A stretch of DNA of 64,000 nt from Emiliania huxleyi CCMP1516 (lineage: Eukaryota; Haptophyta; Isochrysidales; Noelaerhabdaceae): contig NW_005201092.1 in assembly GCF_000372725.1 (NCBI RefSeq), forward strand, positions 658,698 to 722,697, in the 5' to 3' direction. Below are positions 30,832 through 40,761 of this stretch, piece by piece (within the stretch, counting starts at the first letter, position 1; every line of letters starts with the position of its first letter). A program made the translations under genes and the position numbers. The notes beneath the pieces are model-generated. The model was not told the origin of the DNA. It made no database searches and saw nothing but the letters and a program-made list of their open reading frames with translations.

Positions 30832-33255
30832 TCACCTCCGCTGGAACGGCCTCCGCCTCCGCCGCCTCCGCTGGCGCCACCTCCGCCTCCGCCATCGCAC
30901 GCCGCCCTCCGCGCCATAGCTGGCCAAAGGCACGCGCACGAGCGGTACGCGCGCCAACAGCTCATGCCCCGCGCGCTTCGCGAGCCACGACGGCGATTTG
31001 AATCGAAAGGCAGAATCAAAGACATCGGCATCGAGCGCCGCGTTGAGGTCCGAGAAGAAGGTGGAGCGCGCGTGGACGAGACTCGCGCAGGCCTCGCGAT
31101 AGAGCATCGGTCCGTCCTGCAGGACCATCGTGGCGACAGTTTTGAGCGCCTTCAGCTTGCTGAGATCGTGGTCGTCGCCACGGAAAGCGTCGCTTGTCGG
31201 AAGCCTCCCGTCCATCATGCGGACGGCATGCGGTGCAATCACAGCGTCGAGCTGTGCGATGCAAGACGCAAGCGTACCAGCGCAGCAGCTGCGCACAGCG
31301 GCGCGCTCGGCGTCGTCGGGCAGCGAGCTGTCCAGGAGCCGAAGTTGAGGCGGCGTCGCGGCGAGAAGGCCCGCGACAGTATCGAAGCGGCCGGGGCCGC
31401 CGTGAGTCGGCATCGTGTCTGCGGCTGTGTACGGCGGCTGTGTACTGGGTTCGAACCCTGTTGTAACGTGGCCGCTCCAGCGATTGACCATACCCCCCCA
31501 CCCGTCGAGCAGGCCGCCTCCGGCGGCCAGGACCATACCCCCCCACCCTTTTGGCGCCGACCCTACCATACCTTACCCCGCAAAAAGTTGGAATCCAGTC
31601 ACAGCGCAAGCATCTTCCAGCTTGCCAAAGCCGTTGATCTGGGAGTAGTCCCATCCGGCTGTCGGCTGGGGGTGCACCACAAGCCTCTGGCCCTGGGCGT
31701 AGAGGCTCTGGATCTGCGTCAGCACAGTGGTGCGGCCAACGACGCGCGAAAGCTGGTCTGCGAGCTGCTCGTGGGTGAAGCTATCTATGCGAGAGCGCTG
31801 GAGCTCCATGTCCTGCAGCACGTAGTGCAGCGCGTCGCTCACTGGGCCCGACGCCAGGTCTTTGAGAGCTCTCAGCTCATCCTCCTCCGTGCGGCTCAGC
31901 ATCGTCTCCTGTGACCACGTCTCAAACTGAACGCTATTCGGGTCGTTGAAGATGTCTCCGTACGAAAGTCCGTACCACGGCGATGAGTTGTTGCGCGACA
32001 GAATCGAGAAGAGGGTGCTAAGCTCTTGGTTATCCCTGAGGTAGCCAACCGACACGGACTCAGCCTCCGCGTACTGCTGCAGACCCGCATACCATTGGTC
32101 AAGACCCGCACGAACGGCGTCGAGCGTGCGATATGGGCCTGGAAGGCAAGTGCTGGGGCTGCAGGCCTTGCGGCAATCGAACTTCACCTCCTTCTCGTAG
32201 GCATCTCGCTTTTGACTGAAGCTGCTCGAAGCGCCACCCCCGGAACCTGAGGCACTTTCCACTTTGATCTCCGCAGCGACTTCGAAGGCTTTGTTGCGAT
32301 CTGAGGGGCGGGCGGCGGTAGGGGAGGGGGGTCGTGGGGGAGGCTAGGCGGGTGGAGGGTGGAGGGGGGAAGGTGGGGCGGTGGGGGAGGGGGGTCGTGG
32401 GAGGCTAGGCGGGTGGAGGGGGGAAGGTGGGGAATGGGAGATCGAGGCAGTCGCATGAGCCACCGGCACCTTCTGTCTTGCTGGTCATGACGCAGGTGCC
32501 GCTGAAGTAGCCACCATAGAAGATGCCCGTCACGAAGAAGTGCGAAAATTGTGCGCTGTTCCATGCGGCTGGCCCAAGATGGAACATCCGCTTGAAGTAC
32601 TCGGTAAGCCTCAGCAAGTGCGGATTGAAGAGGGTTTGGTGGCGGACGTGCATAGCGACGGCTCTGTGCCGAGCACTGCGGAGGTCCTCGTGGTATGGCC
32701 TGATTGAAGGAAGTGCAGCGAGCCTTTCGCGGTCACGCCGTACCCGTTGCCCTCAGCCTTCGTGCTCGACTCGATCACTTCGCGCATCCTCGTCTCTGTG
32801 CGGATGTCGATCGATTTACCCAAGGCATCTCCGCCGACGATCGAGGCGTTTGGTGGGGTGAGAGACGACACGCAGGCCTGAGTGAGCTGCTCTTCCGGGG
32901 CTAGGTCAGCACAGTTGGGCGGAATGACGAACATTGCCAGGCCATTACAGCTTTTGCCAAAGAGGTCGTAGGGCTGCCCGTGCTGGCACAGTTCCGGATG
33001 GTCGATGGAAAGAAGGATGTTGTGGAGCGGAGGGACGCCGCCGAGGAACGTGTTGGCTCCGCCCTGCGCAAACGGGGGCAGCGACACGGACAGGCAATCG
33101 GGGCCAGTGCACCTGCAGCGAGGACGGCCGTGAGAAAGGGTGGGATGGGATGATACGAGTGAGACGAGTATCGGTAGGTGATGGCACCTTTCCGGTGGCG
33201 GCGTTGGCAGCGCCTTTGCCGTGGAGACCAACAGCGCGAGGTACTTGGCCAGCAT
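30832..33255 (-). CDS. Probable MACPF (perforin-fold) protein, multi-exon
   Basis: Candidate exons on the minus strand are a leader near 33255 (MLAKYLALLVSTAKAL), 33115-32710, about 32650-32450, 32262-31600, and possibly 31430-30900. The second part has GDALGKSIDI. The third has a stretch like the MACPF core before the second transmembrane hairpin (AAWNSAQFSHFFVTGIFYGG). Cysteines are paired in the fourth. The intron at about 32290-32445 holds a duplicated G-rich block, and another holds the accataccc module (31484-31592). The family includes pore-forming and non-lytic members, so lytic activity cannot be inferred. Exon borders are not resolved, and assignment is by a few motifs only. Confidence 0.5.
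31484..31592. repeat. accatacccccccaccc repeat module, right
   Basis: Two direct copies of the inner motif are followed by taccccgcaaaaagtt, the inverse of the left module's outer arm. It lies in a probable intron of the MACPF-like gene. Confidence 0.8.
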
Positions 33256-34588
33256 AAGCGTATGTCTGTATTGCTTGCAGATTCGGTGTGCGGCAGGAGG
33301 ATATCGGTTCTGCCGTCGTGTCTCCGGACGTTTCTCCCTTGGCGTCCATGGCGATTTTCGGTGGACCCGTTCTGTCCTGTCCTGGGTATAATTTCACGCT
33401 TGGCACCCCCCTGCACAGCGGGTCCCCAAGGGTGAATCTAGATAGGCTGCTGAATGATCGTTGGTTGGCCTATTATATAGGTTGCGACAACCCAGCCAGG
33501 CAGCCAGACAGAAAGAAACCAGAGCGGAGAGGGCCCCCAGCACTTTGCGTTTCCAGCCAGGAGCAGAGGAACAGTACATACATCTGCACGTCGGTGTCCG
33601 AGCGCGCGTAGTCCACCTTCTTGTATGTATACGCCACGTAGCCACCACGCCGTCGCTCGGCCTGAAGTCACCGTCCCCGACAGCACCGCGCTGCTCGAGG
33701 CCGAAGCCGTCCGCGCTCGTTCGTGCCGGGCACAGTATTGATTGCCGAGGCCGAAGAAAGCGCCGCGCGCTGGCCGACGTCCTCCGGGTTCTCCTCCAAC
33801 TTTGTTTCAAAACATCGAAGGCTGGCTCAAAAAAAAATCGAAAGCTAGTTTCATAACTAACATCGAAGCTTTCTCTACTCAACATCGAAGACCTCAAAAA
33901 CGGGAATGTACGTAAAGAGCTACATACAATGAGAGAGATAAGCTAAAAGTACGTACGTACAATGAGAGGGGGGGAGCGGCGTGGCGTGGAGCTCCGAGAT
34001 AGCGCGAGATCGCCCGAGATCGCGCGGCGCGGCCCGAGATCGCCCGAGATCGCGCGGTCGGTTCTGCGGCGCCACGCGTTCTTGCACACACATGGAGTGT
34101 AAGATACTCGTTCCGTTGCCGTCCCAAACTGTCCCACTCACTCCCCTTTCTCCCGCCCCGGCCGGGGTGGGGCGCACGCGGGGGCGGCGGGTGTGCGGGA
34201 TGTCTGTGGGCCCGAGAGCGATGTGCGTGTGTCCGCCTTGCGTTTGTGTTGTTTCATTCATTTCATCGAACTAGCTCATCGATGACCGGCGGCCGCCGCG
34301 GTCGTTCCGGCGGCGGCGTCGGCGTCGGCGTCGCGAGCGAACTGGCTCGCATTCGACGAGCGACCCTCTTTCTTCACAGTAGGTAGGGTGATATTGGCCG
34401 CTCTGTGTATCTCGAGACCTCGCTCGAGAGAGGGCCGCCCGCAGGCCTCCCCGAGGGCCCAAGTCAAGAAGTGGCTTTCTTTTGGCGGGCAAAGGGTGAT
34501 ACGAATTTTTACTATACAGGGTGATAAGAAACAAGAACTTTGCGTGCGACGACAGTGAGGTCAGTCGGGCCGCGGCGCCGCCACATAC
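33256..34588. other. Intergenic region
   Basis: No convincing gene. It contains a tandem array of cgagatcgcc-type units at 33996-34060 and a gtcggc run at 34314-34333. Confidence 0.4.
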
Positions 34589-36598
34589 ATGGACTACTCC
34601 ATGTGGCTCTACAGCGGCGGCAAAGTCGGCGCGCCGATGCTGACTCCCGAGGATGCTCAGCGGGCGCCGCCTGAGGGTGCAAAGGAGGCCACTGGGTGCT
34701 CGTCAAGCGATGTGCAGCCTTCCGGCGGCGAGGCCCTCGCAGAGGCCGCCGCCAGCAGCAGGCGGGCGCCCGACGCGATTGCGCGAGCGATCGAGCGAGA
34801 CGACGCGGCGACGGTTCAGGCGTGGCTCACCGGCGGCGGGCGGGTCACGGATATGTGCAAGGGCGTCGAGAATTCGACCGTCAAATATCCGGCGCTTCCG
34901 ATGTTGGCGATAGCCGCCGGCATGGGCCACGATCAAGTGGTCGCCGTGCTGCTGCAGCACGGTGCGGACTCCGACGAGCATTACGAAGGAGGCCTCACGC
35001 CGCTGATGAACGCTGCCAAAAACGGCCACCTGCGAGTGGCCGAAATGTTGCTGCTGCACGGTGCGGATGTCAACCGGCAGACCAGAGATGGCAAGACTGC
35101 ACTGATGAGCGCCGCGTTTGGCGGCCACCCATCCGTCGTCCTTCGCCTGCTCCGGGCTGGCGCAGACATGAAGACGCGCTGCGAGGACGATTATACGGCG
35201 CTGCAGATGGCCAAGGAGAACGGCCGCACCGCGTGCGTAGAGGCCTTTCGAAAGCACATCGAGGCGGTGGCAGCGGGTGGTGAGGCGGGCGCTGCCTCTA
35301 TGGCCGGAGCAGAGGGCGAGCCTAGCCTCGGCACGTCCGTCCCACTTAAGGTCCTGCAGGCGGCTATGAGTGGTGGCGACGAGGCTGTGATGCAGGAGTG
35401 GCTCGGCGGGGGCGGGCAGGCCAACACGACGGTCTACGTTTCGGGCGAGCAGGAGGCACTCCCGCTCCTCATTTTCGCCGCCTCAAATGGCCACGAGCGT
35501 GTGGTGGACATGCTGCTGCGGCACGGCGCGGAGGTCGACGTAAAGGACGGCAGAGGACAAACGGCGCTGAATAAGGCCTCAGCCGGCAACGAGCGGATGG
35601 TCGAATCGCTGCTGCAGCACGGCGCGGACGTCAACGGGCAAGTCGGCGGTCTGAGTGCGCTCATAATCGCCGCTAAACACGACCAACCCCTCATCGTGCG
35701 CCGGCTGCTGCAGGCGGGTGCCGACCCGAGGGAGAAAGTGGTGTTCGCCCTGCCTCAAAACTGGACGCCATTGGACGCCAGGGAAAGCGAGAAAATTGCC
35801 TCATGGACGGGCCAGACGTACACGGCGATGCAAATGGCCAATGAACACAGCCCTGAGTGCCATCGAATCATGGTTGAGCACGCTAAGAAATTGTGGAACG
35901 CAGAGTGGGATGCGGAGGACGCGGAGATGGCTGCACGGGAGGCCGAGGCGAGGCGGCGAGGTGACGCGCTGCTTGCGGAGCTCGAGGCGGAGGAGGAGGC
36001 GGAGCGCGGCAAGCAGGGCAGAAAGTCGAAGAAGAAGAAGAAGAACAAGGGCGGTGGGAGAGGGGCCGGGCCGCCGCAGGCGCCTGCTGAGGCAGAGGAG
36101 GTGAGGGAATCGGCGTTGGCGACGGCAGAGGAGGCGGAGCTGGCGGCGGCGCTTGAGGATAGCGTGAGGGTGGAGGATGAGCGAGCGGCAGGCGCGGTGT
36201 CAGGCTACGTGCCCCAGTCAGGTGTGGTAGCAGAGCCGCGAGGACAGGCGGCAGCGGAGGCGCCGGCAGAGGCGGCACCGGCAGAGGCGGCGCAGGCGCC
36301 GGCAGCGGCACAGGCGCCGGCAGAGGCGGCACCGCCGGCAGGGAGCAACGCAATCCCGCCGGAACTGTTGGCGCAGCTGCAGTGTCCCCTCTCCCTCGAG
36401 ATCATGACCGACCCGGTGATGAACGCCTCTGGGCAAACCTATGAGCGCTCAGCCATCGAGAAGTGGTACTCCATGGGCAAGCGGACCGACCCGATGACCG
36501 GCGTGGTCCTCGAACACACGAATTTGGTGCCAAACGTGGCGCTACGAAGCATGTGCCGCTGGTATGAGACCGCGCGACGCGGTATGTGCGCGACCTAG
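34589..36598 (+). CDS. Ankyrin-repeat U-box protein (probable E3 ubiquitin ligase)
   Basis: A single exon of 669 residues from the ATG at 34589. The first ankyrin block lies about 100-230 (GLTPLMNAAKNGHLRVAEML, TALMSAAFGGHPSVVLRLL) and the second about 285-400 (LLIFAASNGHERVVDML, TALNKASAGNERMVESLL). A helical charged region with a Lys run (KSKKKKKNKGG) and an Ala-Pro-rich stretch follow. The C-terminal U-box, about 590-660, reads QCPLSLEIMTDPVMNASGQTYERSAIEKW then KRTDPMTG; split here, its CPLSLEIMTDPV core recruits E2 enzymes. The ankyrins would choose substrates. The Lys run suggests nuclear targeting (inference). Duplicate ankyrin blocks imply an internal duplication. Confidence 0.9.
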   Translation: MDYSMWLYSGGKVGAPMLTPEDAQRAPPEGAKEATGCSSSDVQPSGGEALAEAAASSRRAPDAIARAIERDDAATVQAWLTGGGRVTDMCKGVENSTVKYPALPMLAIAAGMGHDQVVAVLLQHGADSDEHYEGGLTPLMNAAKNGHLRVAEMLLLHGADVNRQTRDGKTALMSAAFGGHPSVVLRLLRAGADMKTRCEDDYTALQMAKENGRTACVEAFRKHIEAVAAGGEAGAASMAGAEGEPSLGTSVPLKVLQAAMSGGDEAVMQEWLGGGGQANTTVYVSGEQEALPLLIFAASNGHERVVDMLLRHGAEVDVKDGRGQTALNKASAGNERMVESLLQHGADVNGQVGGLSALIIAAKHDQPLIVRRLLQAGADPREKVVFALPQNWTPLDARESEKIASWTGQTYTAMQMANEHSPECHRIMVEHAKKLWNAEWDAEDAEMAAREAEARRRGDALLAELEAEEEAERGKQGRKSKKKKKNKGGGRGAGPPQAPAEAEEVRESALATAEEAELAAALEDSVRVEDERAAGAVSGYVPQSGVVAEPRGQAAAEAPAEAAPAEAAQAPAAAQAPAEAAPPAGSNAIPPELLAQLQCPLSLEIMTDPVMNASGQTYERSAIEKWYSMGKRTDPMTGVVLEHTNLVPNVALRSMCRWYETARRGMCAT

Positions 36599-36940
36599 TC
36601 GCATACTATGAGATGGCGTCGGCTGTGGAATGCGTTAGCGCTTAACTTATGTTCACACCGCGCGCATGGCGCATGGCGGATGGCGCATACGCGTCATCCA
36701 CGCACGCGGTACCGAAACCGCGACAGCTTGCGAAAGTTCCCGAGAACTCGTGGCGGAGGGGGAGCCGCAGGTGGGCGCGCACACACAGAAATACAAAATC
36801 TCAAAAACGACGCCGACGGCCGCCGTGTGGGGAAGCGTGGTCTCCAGCCGCGCGGGCGGCGAGAAGTGCAGAGTCCAGAGACGGCACAAAATTACATGTG
36901 AGCTAGGCACAGCAGTGACAGGCAGATGCACCCACCGGCG

Positions 36941-38033
36941 TCACCCATCCCGGTACAACCTCACGGGCGCGGACCCGTCGAGTCCCAGCCGCTCGCAGAT
37001 CGCCGCGACCAGGACGGCGGTCTCCTCCTCGCTCTCGCAGCCGCCATCGCCGTGCAACGACCTGGTGAGCTTCGAGTGCAGCAGCTCGCCGTCGCATTCG
37101 ACTTCGAATGAGTCTCTCCCCGCCGCGTCCGCCACCGTGCTCACAGAAAAGCCGTGCGGGCCGAACATCGTCTGCAGCCGGTACGCCAGCGCATTCGCCT
37201 GGCGCTCGGAGCAGCCGCCGTGCACGATGCGAACGCGGACGCCGCCGCTCGCCGCCCGCACAGCCGCCGCGCTCATCAGCGGCGCTGTCCGCCGCAGCGG
37301 CCGGCACGCGCCCTCGCCTGGCGCGCGGCCGCGGTTGCTGCGCTCGAGGCAGTCTGCGTTGACGGCGACCGCGCGGAAGGACGCGGCGACCGCCTCGAGC
37401 TCGACGCGCAGCGGGCTCGCCTCCTCGAAGAAGCTTACGGCCGCCTACGGGAAGGTTCCGAGGAGCTTCGTGCAAGGTTCCGCAGCGGGCTCGCCTCCTC
37501 GTGCAAAACGTCGCCGGCTTGGCCGCCCGCACCCGGAGGCAGTACAGCCGCTGCTGCAGGACGGCGAGCTTGGCGATGGCCGGCTTGGCGCCGACTTGGT
37601 AACGCACGACGTAGTACTCGGCCGGGCCAGCCGCGGGCAGCTGTTCCGCCGACACCACTCCCGCCGACTTTGCGTCGTCGTCGTTGAAGAGCTCGTTCGA
37701 GACGAGACCCTGAGCGATGTCGTCCAGCGAGCCGAGATCTCGCAGCGTGTCGCCGTACCGTCGGCCTCGGGAGCCTCCGTCGACGACCGCCTGCAGGCTC
37801 GCGCCGCCGTCGAGCCGCTGCGCTCGCACGGACAGAAGGTGCCCGCGTGACGCACGCTCCTGCTCCGGGAGAGTGACGCCGATCCAGCCCTGCGGCAGCG
37901 CAAAGGCGACCGACCCGTCATCCGCCTCGTAGAGCGCGGCCACGTCGGAAGCAGAGCCCGGCCGGCGAGTCGCTGTGAAGCAGCCGCCGCCGAGCAGGCC
38001 CGAAACGAGGAGCCGGCGGCCGAGCGACAGCAT
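36941..38033 (-). CDS. PsbP-domain protein fused to an Rdx (SelW-like) domain
   Basis: Exons are 38033-37527 and 37444-36941, both whole codons, giving 336 residues. The N-terminal leader (MLSLGRRLLVSGLLGG) carries twin Arg, like a thylakoid lumen signal. Residues 33-210 match PsbP (VAFALPQGWIGV, DTLRDLGSLDDIAQGLV, YYVVRYQVGAKPAIA, LYCLRVRAA). In the same frame, residues 236-330 resemble selenoprotein W/Rdx: VRVRIVHGGC, then DSFEVECDGELLHSKLT and a C-terminal helix. The SelW CxxU motif is here H244-G-G-C247, so Cys replaces Sec and His the first Cys. PsbP proteins serve photosystem II; a fused redox domain suggests lumenal thiol control (inference). The 82-nt GC-AG intron repeats the first part of exon 2, including gaggaggcgagcccgctgcg exactly. 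Confidence 0.8.
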
Positions 38034-38103
38034 AAGTTTCGCACCGATTCTAGTTGTCTTTGCACGGCTGGCTAGCGCTCGAAAGCGCCAGCTCGACCGC
38101 TTG

Positions 38104-38121
38104 CGGGGGGGGGGGGGGGGG
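38104..38121. repeat. Poly-G tract
   Basis: An uninterrupted G run between divergent genes. The nearby acccgggtactcgagta also occurs inverted at 23698-23714. Confidence 0.9.
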
Positions 38122-38225
38122 CGGAGCAGCTACGAGAAGTGGCAAGACTCTACCCGGGTACCCGGGTACTCGAGTAATCTGTGAAGTGGGCCATGTTCTC
38201 GACGAGTGAGGTCATCGGCACGCCT

Positions 38226-38690
38226 AATATAAAAGAAGAATAAGAAGAAGTGGGCCACAAATTTGGTTTCGGCGGCACCCTCGACCATAACCTTGCTCAA
38301 GGTTCTTGGGTGCAAAGAGCGCGGCCACACACAAGTCACAGGGCCCGCTCGTCCATGCGACCATGCGACCGGCAAAGGCTGGGTCAAAGAGCACAAGGGA
38401 CAGTACTACGACGCGCTCCATGTCAAGAACGGAATCGTCAAAATTTGTCTCGTCGAAAGCCAGGGGGCGGCATCGCGCCGCCGACCAAGAGAATCATCCA
38501 CAACTTCGCCAAAGAGGTCGGCAGCCCGAGCGCCGTCGACCGCACCGACTACGGCACAGCCTCCGGCAGCGCCCGGGGCTTCGCCCAGCACCACTCGCAA
38601 CAGCTCTCGCGCGCCGCCGTCTGTGGCGACGCGCGGAACATCAACAACGCGCTCGCAACATGCGTGTCGCGCACTCATTCATGACCGGTC
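38226..38690 (+). pseudogene. Frameshifted coding remnant, unknown
   Basis: One frame reads GWVKEHKGQYYDALHVKNG and IVKICLVES (about 38385-38460). A neighbouring frame continues GGIAPPTKRIIHNFAKEVG and SGSARGFAQHHSQQLSRA to about 38640. Both have non-random composition, and the switch happens at a run of G (38464-38468). It looks like a degraded gene or mobile-element fragment; no family recognised. Confidence 0.35.
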
Positions 38691-38897
38691 TCAATGCCCC
38701 ACCCCCCTGCGCGCGGGCCTTCTATCTAGACCCGCGGGTAGTCTCCCCCCAAGCCCCATTCGCATTCCAGGGCCTCCAGGGCTGCAAAAGTATTTTCTTC
38801 TCAAGAACAAGGCTGTGAGCAGAATTCGGGTGGCAACTCAGCGATGCATACTTAGCACAAAAGCACAAAAGAAAAAACGATTCTCAAGTTCACACAC

Positions 38898-40302
38898 ATG
38901 TGTGTGCTTCTGTTCACTTTCACCCTCTCGCTGCGAGCGGGCGTCGCCCCGCCGCGCTCGCTAGATCGCTTCGTCGTGGCCGCCGCCGGCGTGCGGATGG
39001 CCGCGCCGCCGCCGGAGCCGCCGCGCGACTCCTTGAGCATGGAGCGCGAGGCGTTGGCGAGGCGAGCGGCCGAGGTGGCCGACGCCGTCCGGGAGGGCGG
39101 CCCGGCCGCGGCAGCGCGGAGCCTGGCCTCGCGCGTGGTGGGTGGCGTCACGGTGGACGGCGCGCTCGAGGCGCTCGAGCGCGCGCGGCAGGAGGCTGGC
39201 GGTCAAACCGGCAACGAGGCGGCCGAGGCGGCGGCGGCGGTGGCGGCCGCATCGCCAGAGTCGGTCGCGCTGGCGGACGAGCTTCCGGACTCGTTCGAGG
39301 ACTCGGTGGAGCGTGCGGTGGCCTCGCTCGCGCGCGCGGTCGACGGCGGCGCGACGCGCCTCGTCGTCGAGTTCGACACGTCGGCCGGCGACGAGACGTA
39401 CACGCTGCTCTCGCGCACGATGCAGCTGGCGCGGCCGATGCTTCCGATGCTGGCGGCGGCGCTGGCGCTCGAGCCGGCCGAGGCGGACGCCGACGCCGAC
39501 GCCGACGCCGCCGACCCGCCCGCCGCGGGCTTGCAGCTTCTCGTGCCTGACGAGGGGACCGCCGCGATGGTGCGGATGCAGTGGGAGCTGCCGCGGGGAA
39601 CTGTCGTCGGGTCGATGGGGCGGGTGTCGCTGGCGGTGGGGGCAAGCGCGCTGGTGCTCGTCGCCCCGGGCGCGACCGAGGTGGCCACTGTCCAGCGGCT
39701 GCTGCGCGAGGTTGAGGAGGGGGCCGCGGGCGCGCCAGCGGCGGTGTCTGGAGCCCGAGGCTCGAGCCCTGCAGCCTGAAGCCTCGAGGGCTCTGTAGGC
39801 CTCCCGGTGCTGATGCTCAACCCGAAGCTGGTCGACATGCAGTCGACCGGCTACGGGCTGGTGGGGCGCGAGCTGCGCTCGCTCGTCGCGGACACGTTCG
39901 AGGTCATTCTGCCCCAAGCGCCCCTGCGCGGCGGCGGCGTGGCTGGTCCTTTCATTCGGACCCTTGCTGAACAGGTGGCCTTCTGCCTCAAGACGCTGCT
40001 CGGCGGCGCGCTCTACCGCTCGTACCCCAACGATTGGGCCGTGTGGCGCGAGGACGCCGGCGCAGCCAACGGGCCCGCGCCTGCTCGAGCCCTTCCCGGA
40101 ATGTTCTCTCGGACCGCCCTCTCGACCTCCTCCGGCCCTCCCCGGTAGGTACGCCGCCGCCTACTCGGGCCCGCGCCGGCCGGCGCCCGACGACATCGAC
40201 GGGCTCCTCTTCCCCGAAAGCGAGGAGTCGCCCGGCGGCGGAGGCGGGGCGTCCTTCCTGGACGGCTTCGCAAAGTTCGTCAAGGGGTTCCAGGCGATGT
40301 GA
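38898..40302 (+). CDS. DUF1995 plastid protein
   Basis: Exons are 38898-39729, 39799-40072 and 40149-40302; phases 1 and 2 fit. The N-terminus (MCVLLFTFTLSLRAGVAPP) looks like a signal plus transit leader. The domain order fits DUF1995: RLVVEFDTSAGDETYTLLSR, LQLLVPDEGTAAM, a VLVAPGATEV block, LPVLMLNPKLVD, TFEVILPQAP, LYRSYPNDWAVW and a C-terminal RRPAPDDIDG. Land-plant members are chloroplast proteins, some fused to adenylate kinase. Function is unknown. Both introns (69 and 76 nt) start with GC. The second echoes the next exon (gcccgcgcctgctcg against gccgccgcctactcg). Confidence 0.8.
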
Positions 40303-40761
40303 GCGCCCTTGGCGGGCACTTGGCGGGCACCGGGCTCGGCGGGGGGCGCGGCCCGCGGCGTCGTCGGAGGGACTTGTGAATGTGGGCAACACGTGATGTC
40401 GCGGGCGAGGTAGCATGCCCTGGTCTGTTAACAACAACACGCAGCCACGACTCTTGCCCTCTTCGCGCAGAAATATGCACACATATCCAAGACGGCGTGC
40501 GCCCACCCTTGGAGCATAAATAAATAAATAGAGCTCAGACATCTCCAGGAGAGATGGGCGACGGCCGACGCACGAACACAGATAAATAAATAAATACAAC
40601 GGACATCCCAAGCTAGGGCTGGGTCGAGGACAGACACGTCCCCACCTTTGCAGGATTTTGCAAAAGCGAGGGCACGAACACAGAGGGACATTGGAGAATC
40701 ACGCACAAATTCTTTTTTGCCGGGACAGCTTGCTTGCCTCGTTATTGACTCGCCACCCTTC

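Noticed and set aside
31446..31462. tRNA T-arm-like gggttcgaaccct
   Set aside because: No acceptor, D or anticodon stem at the right distances on either strand.
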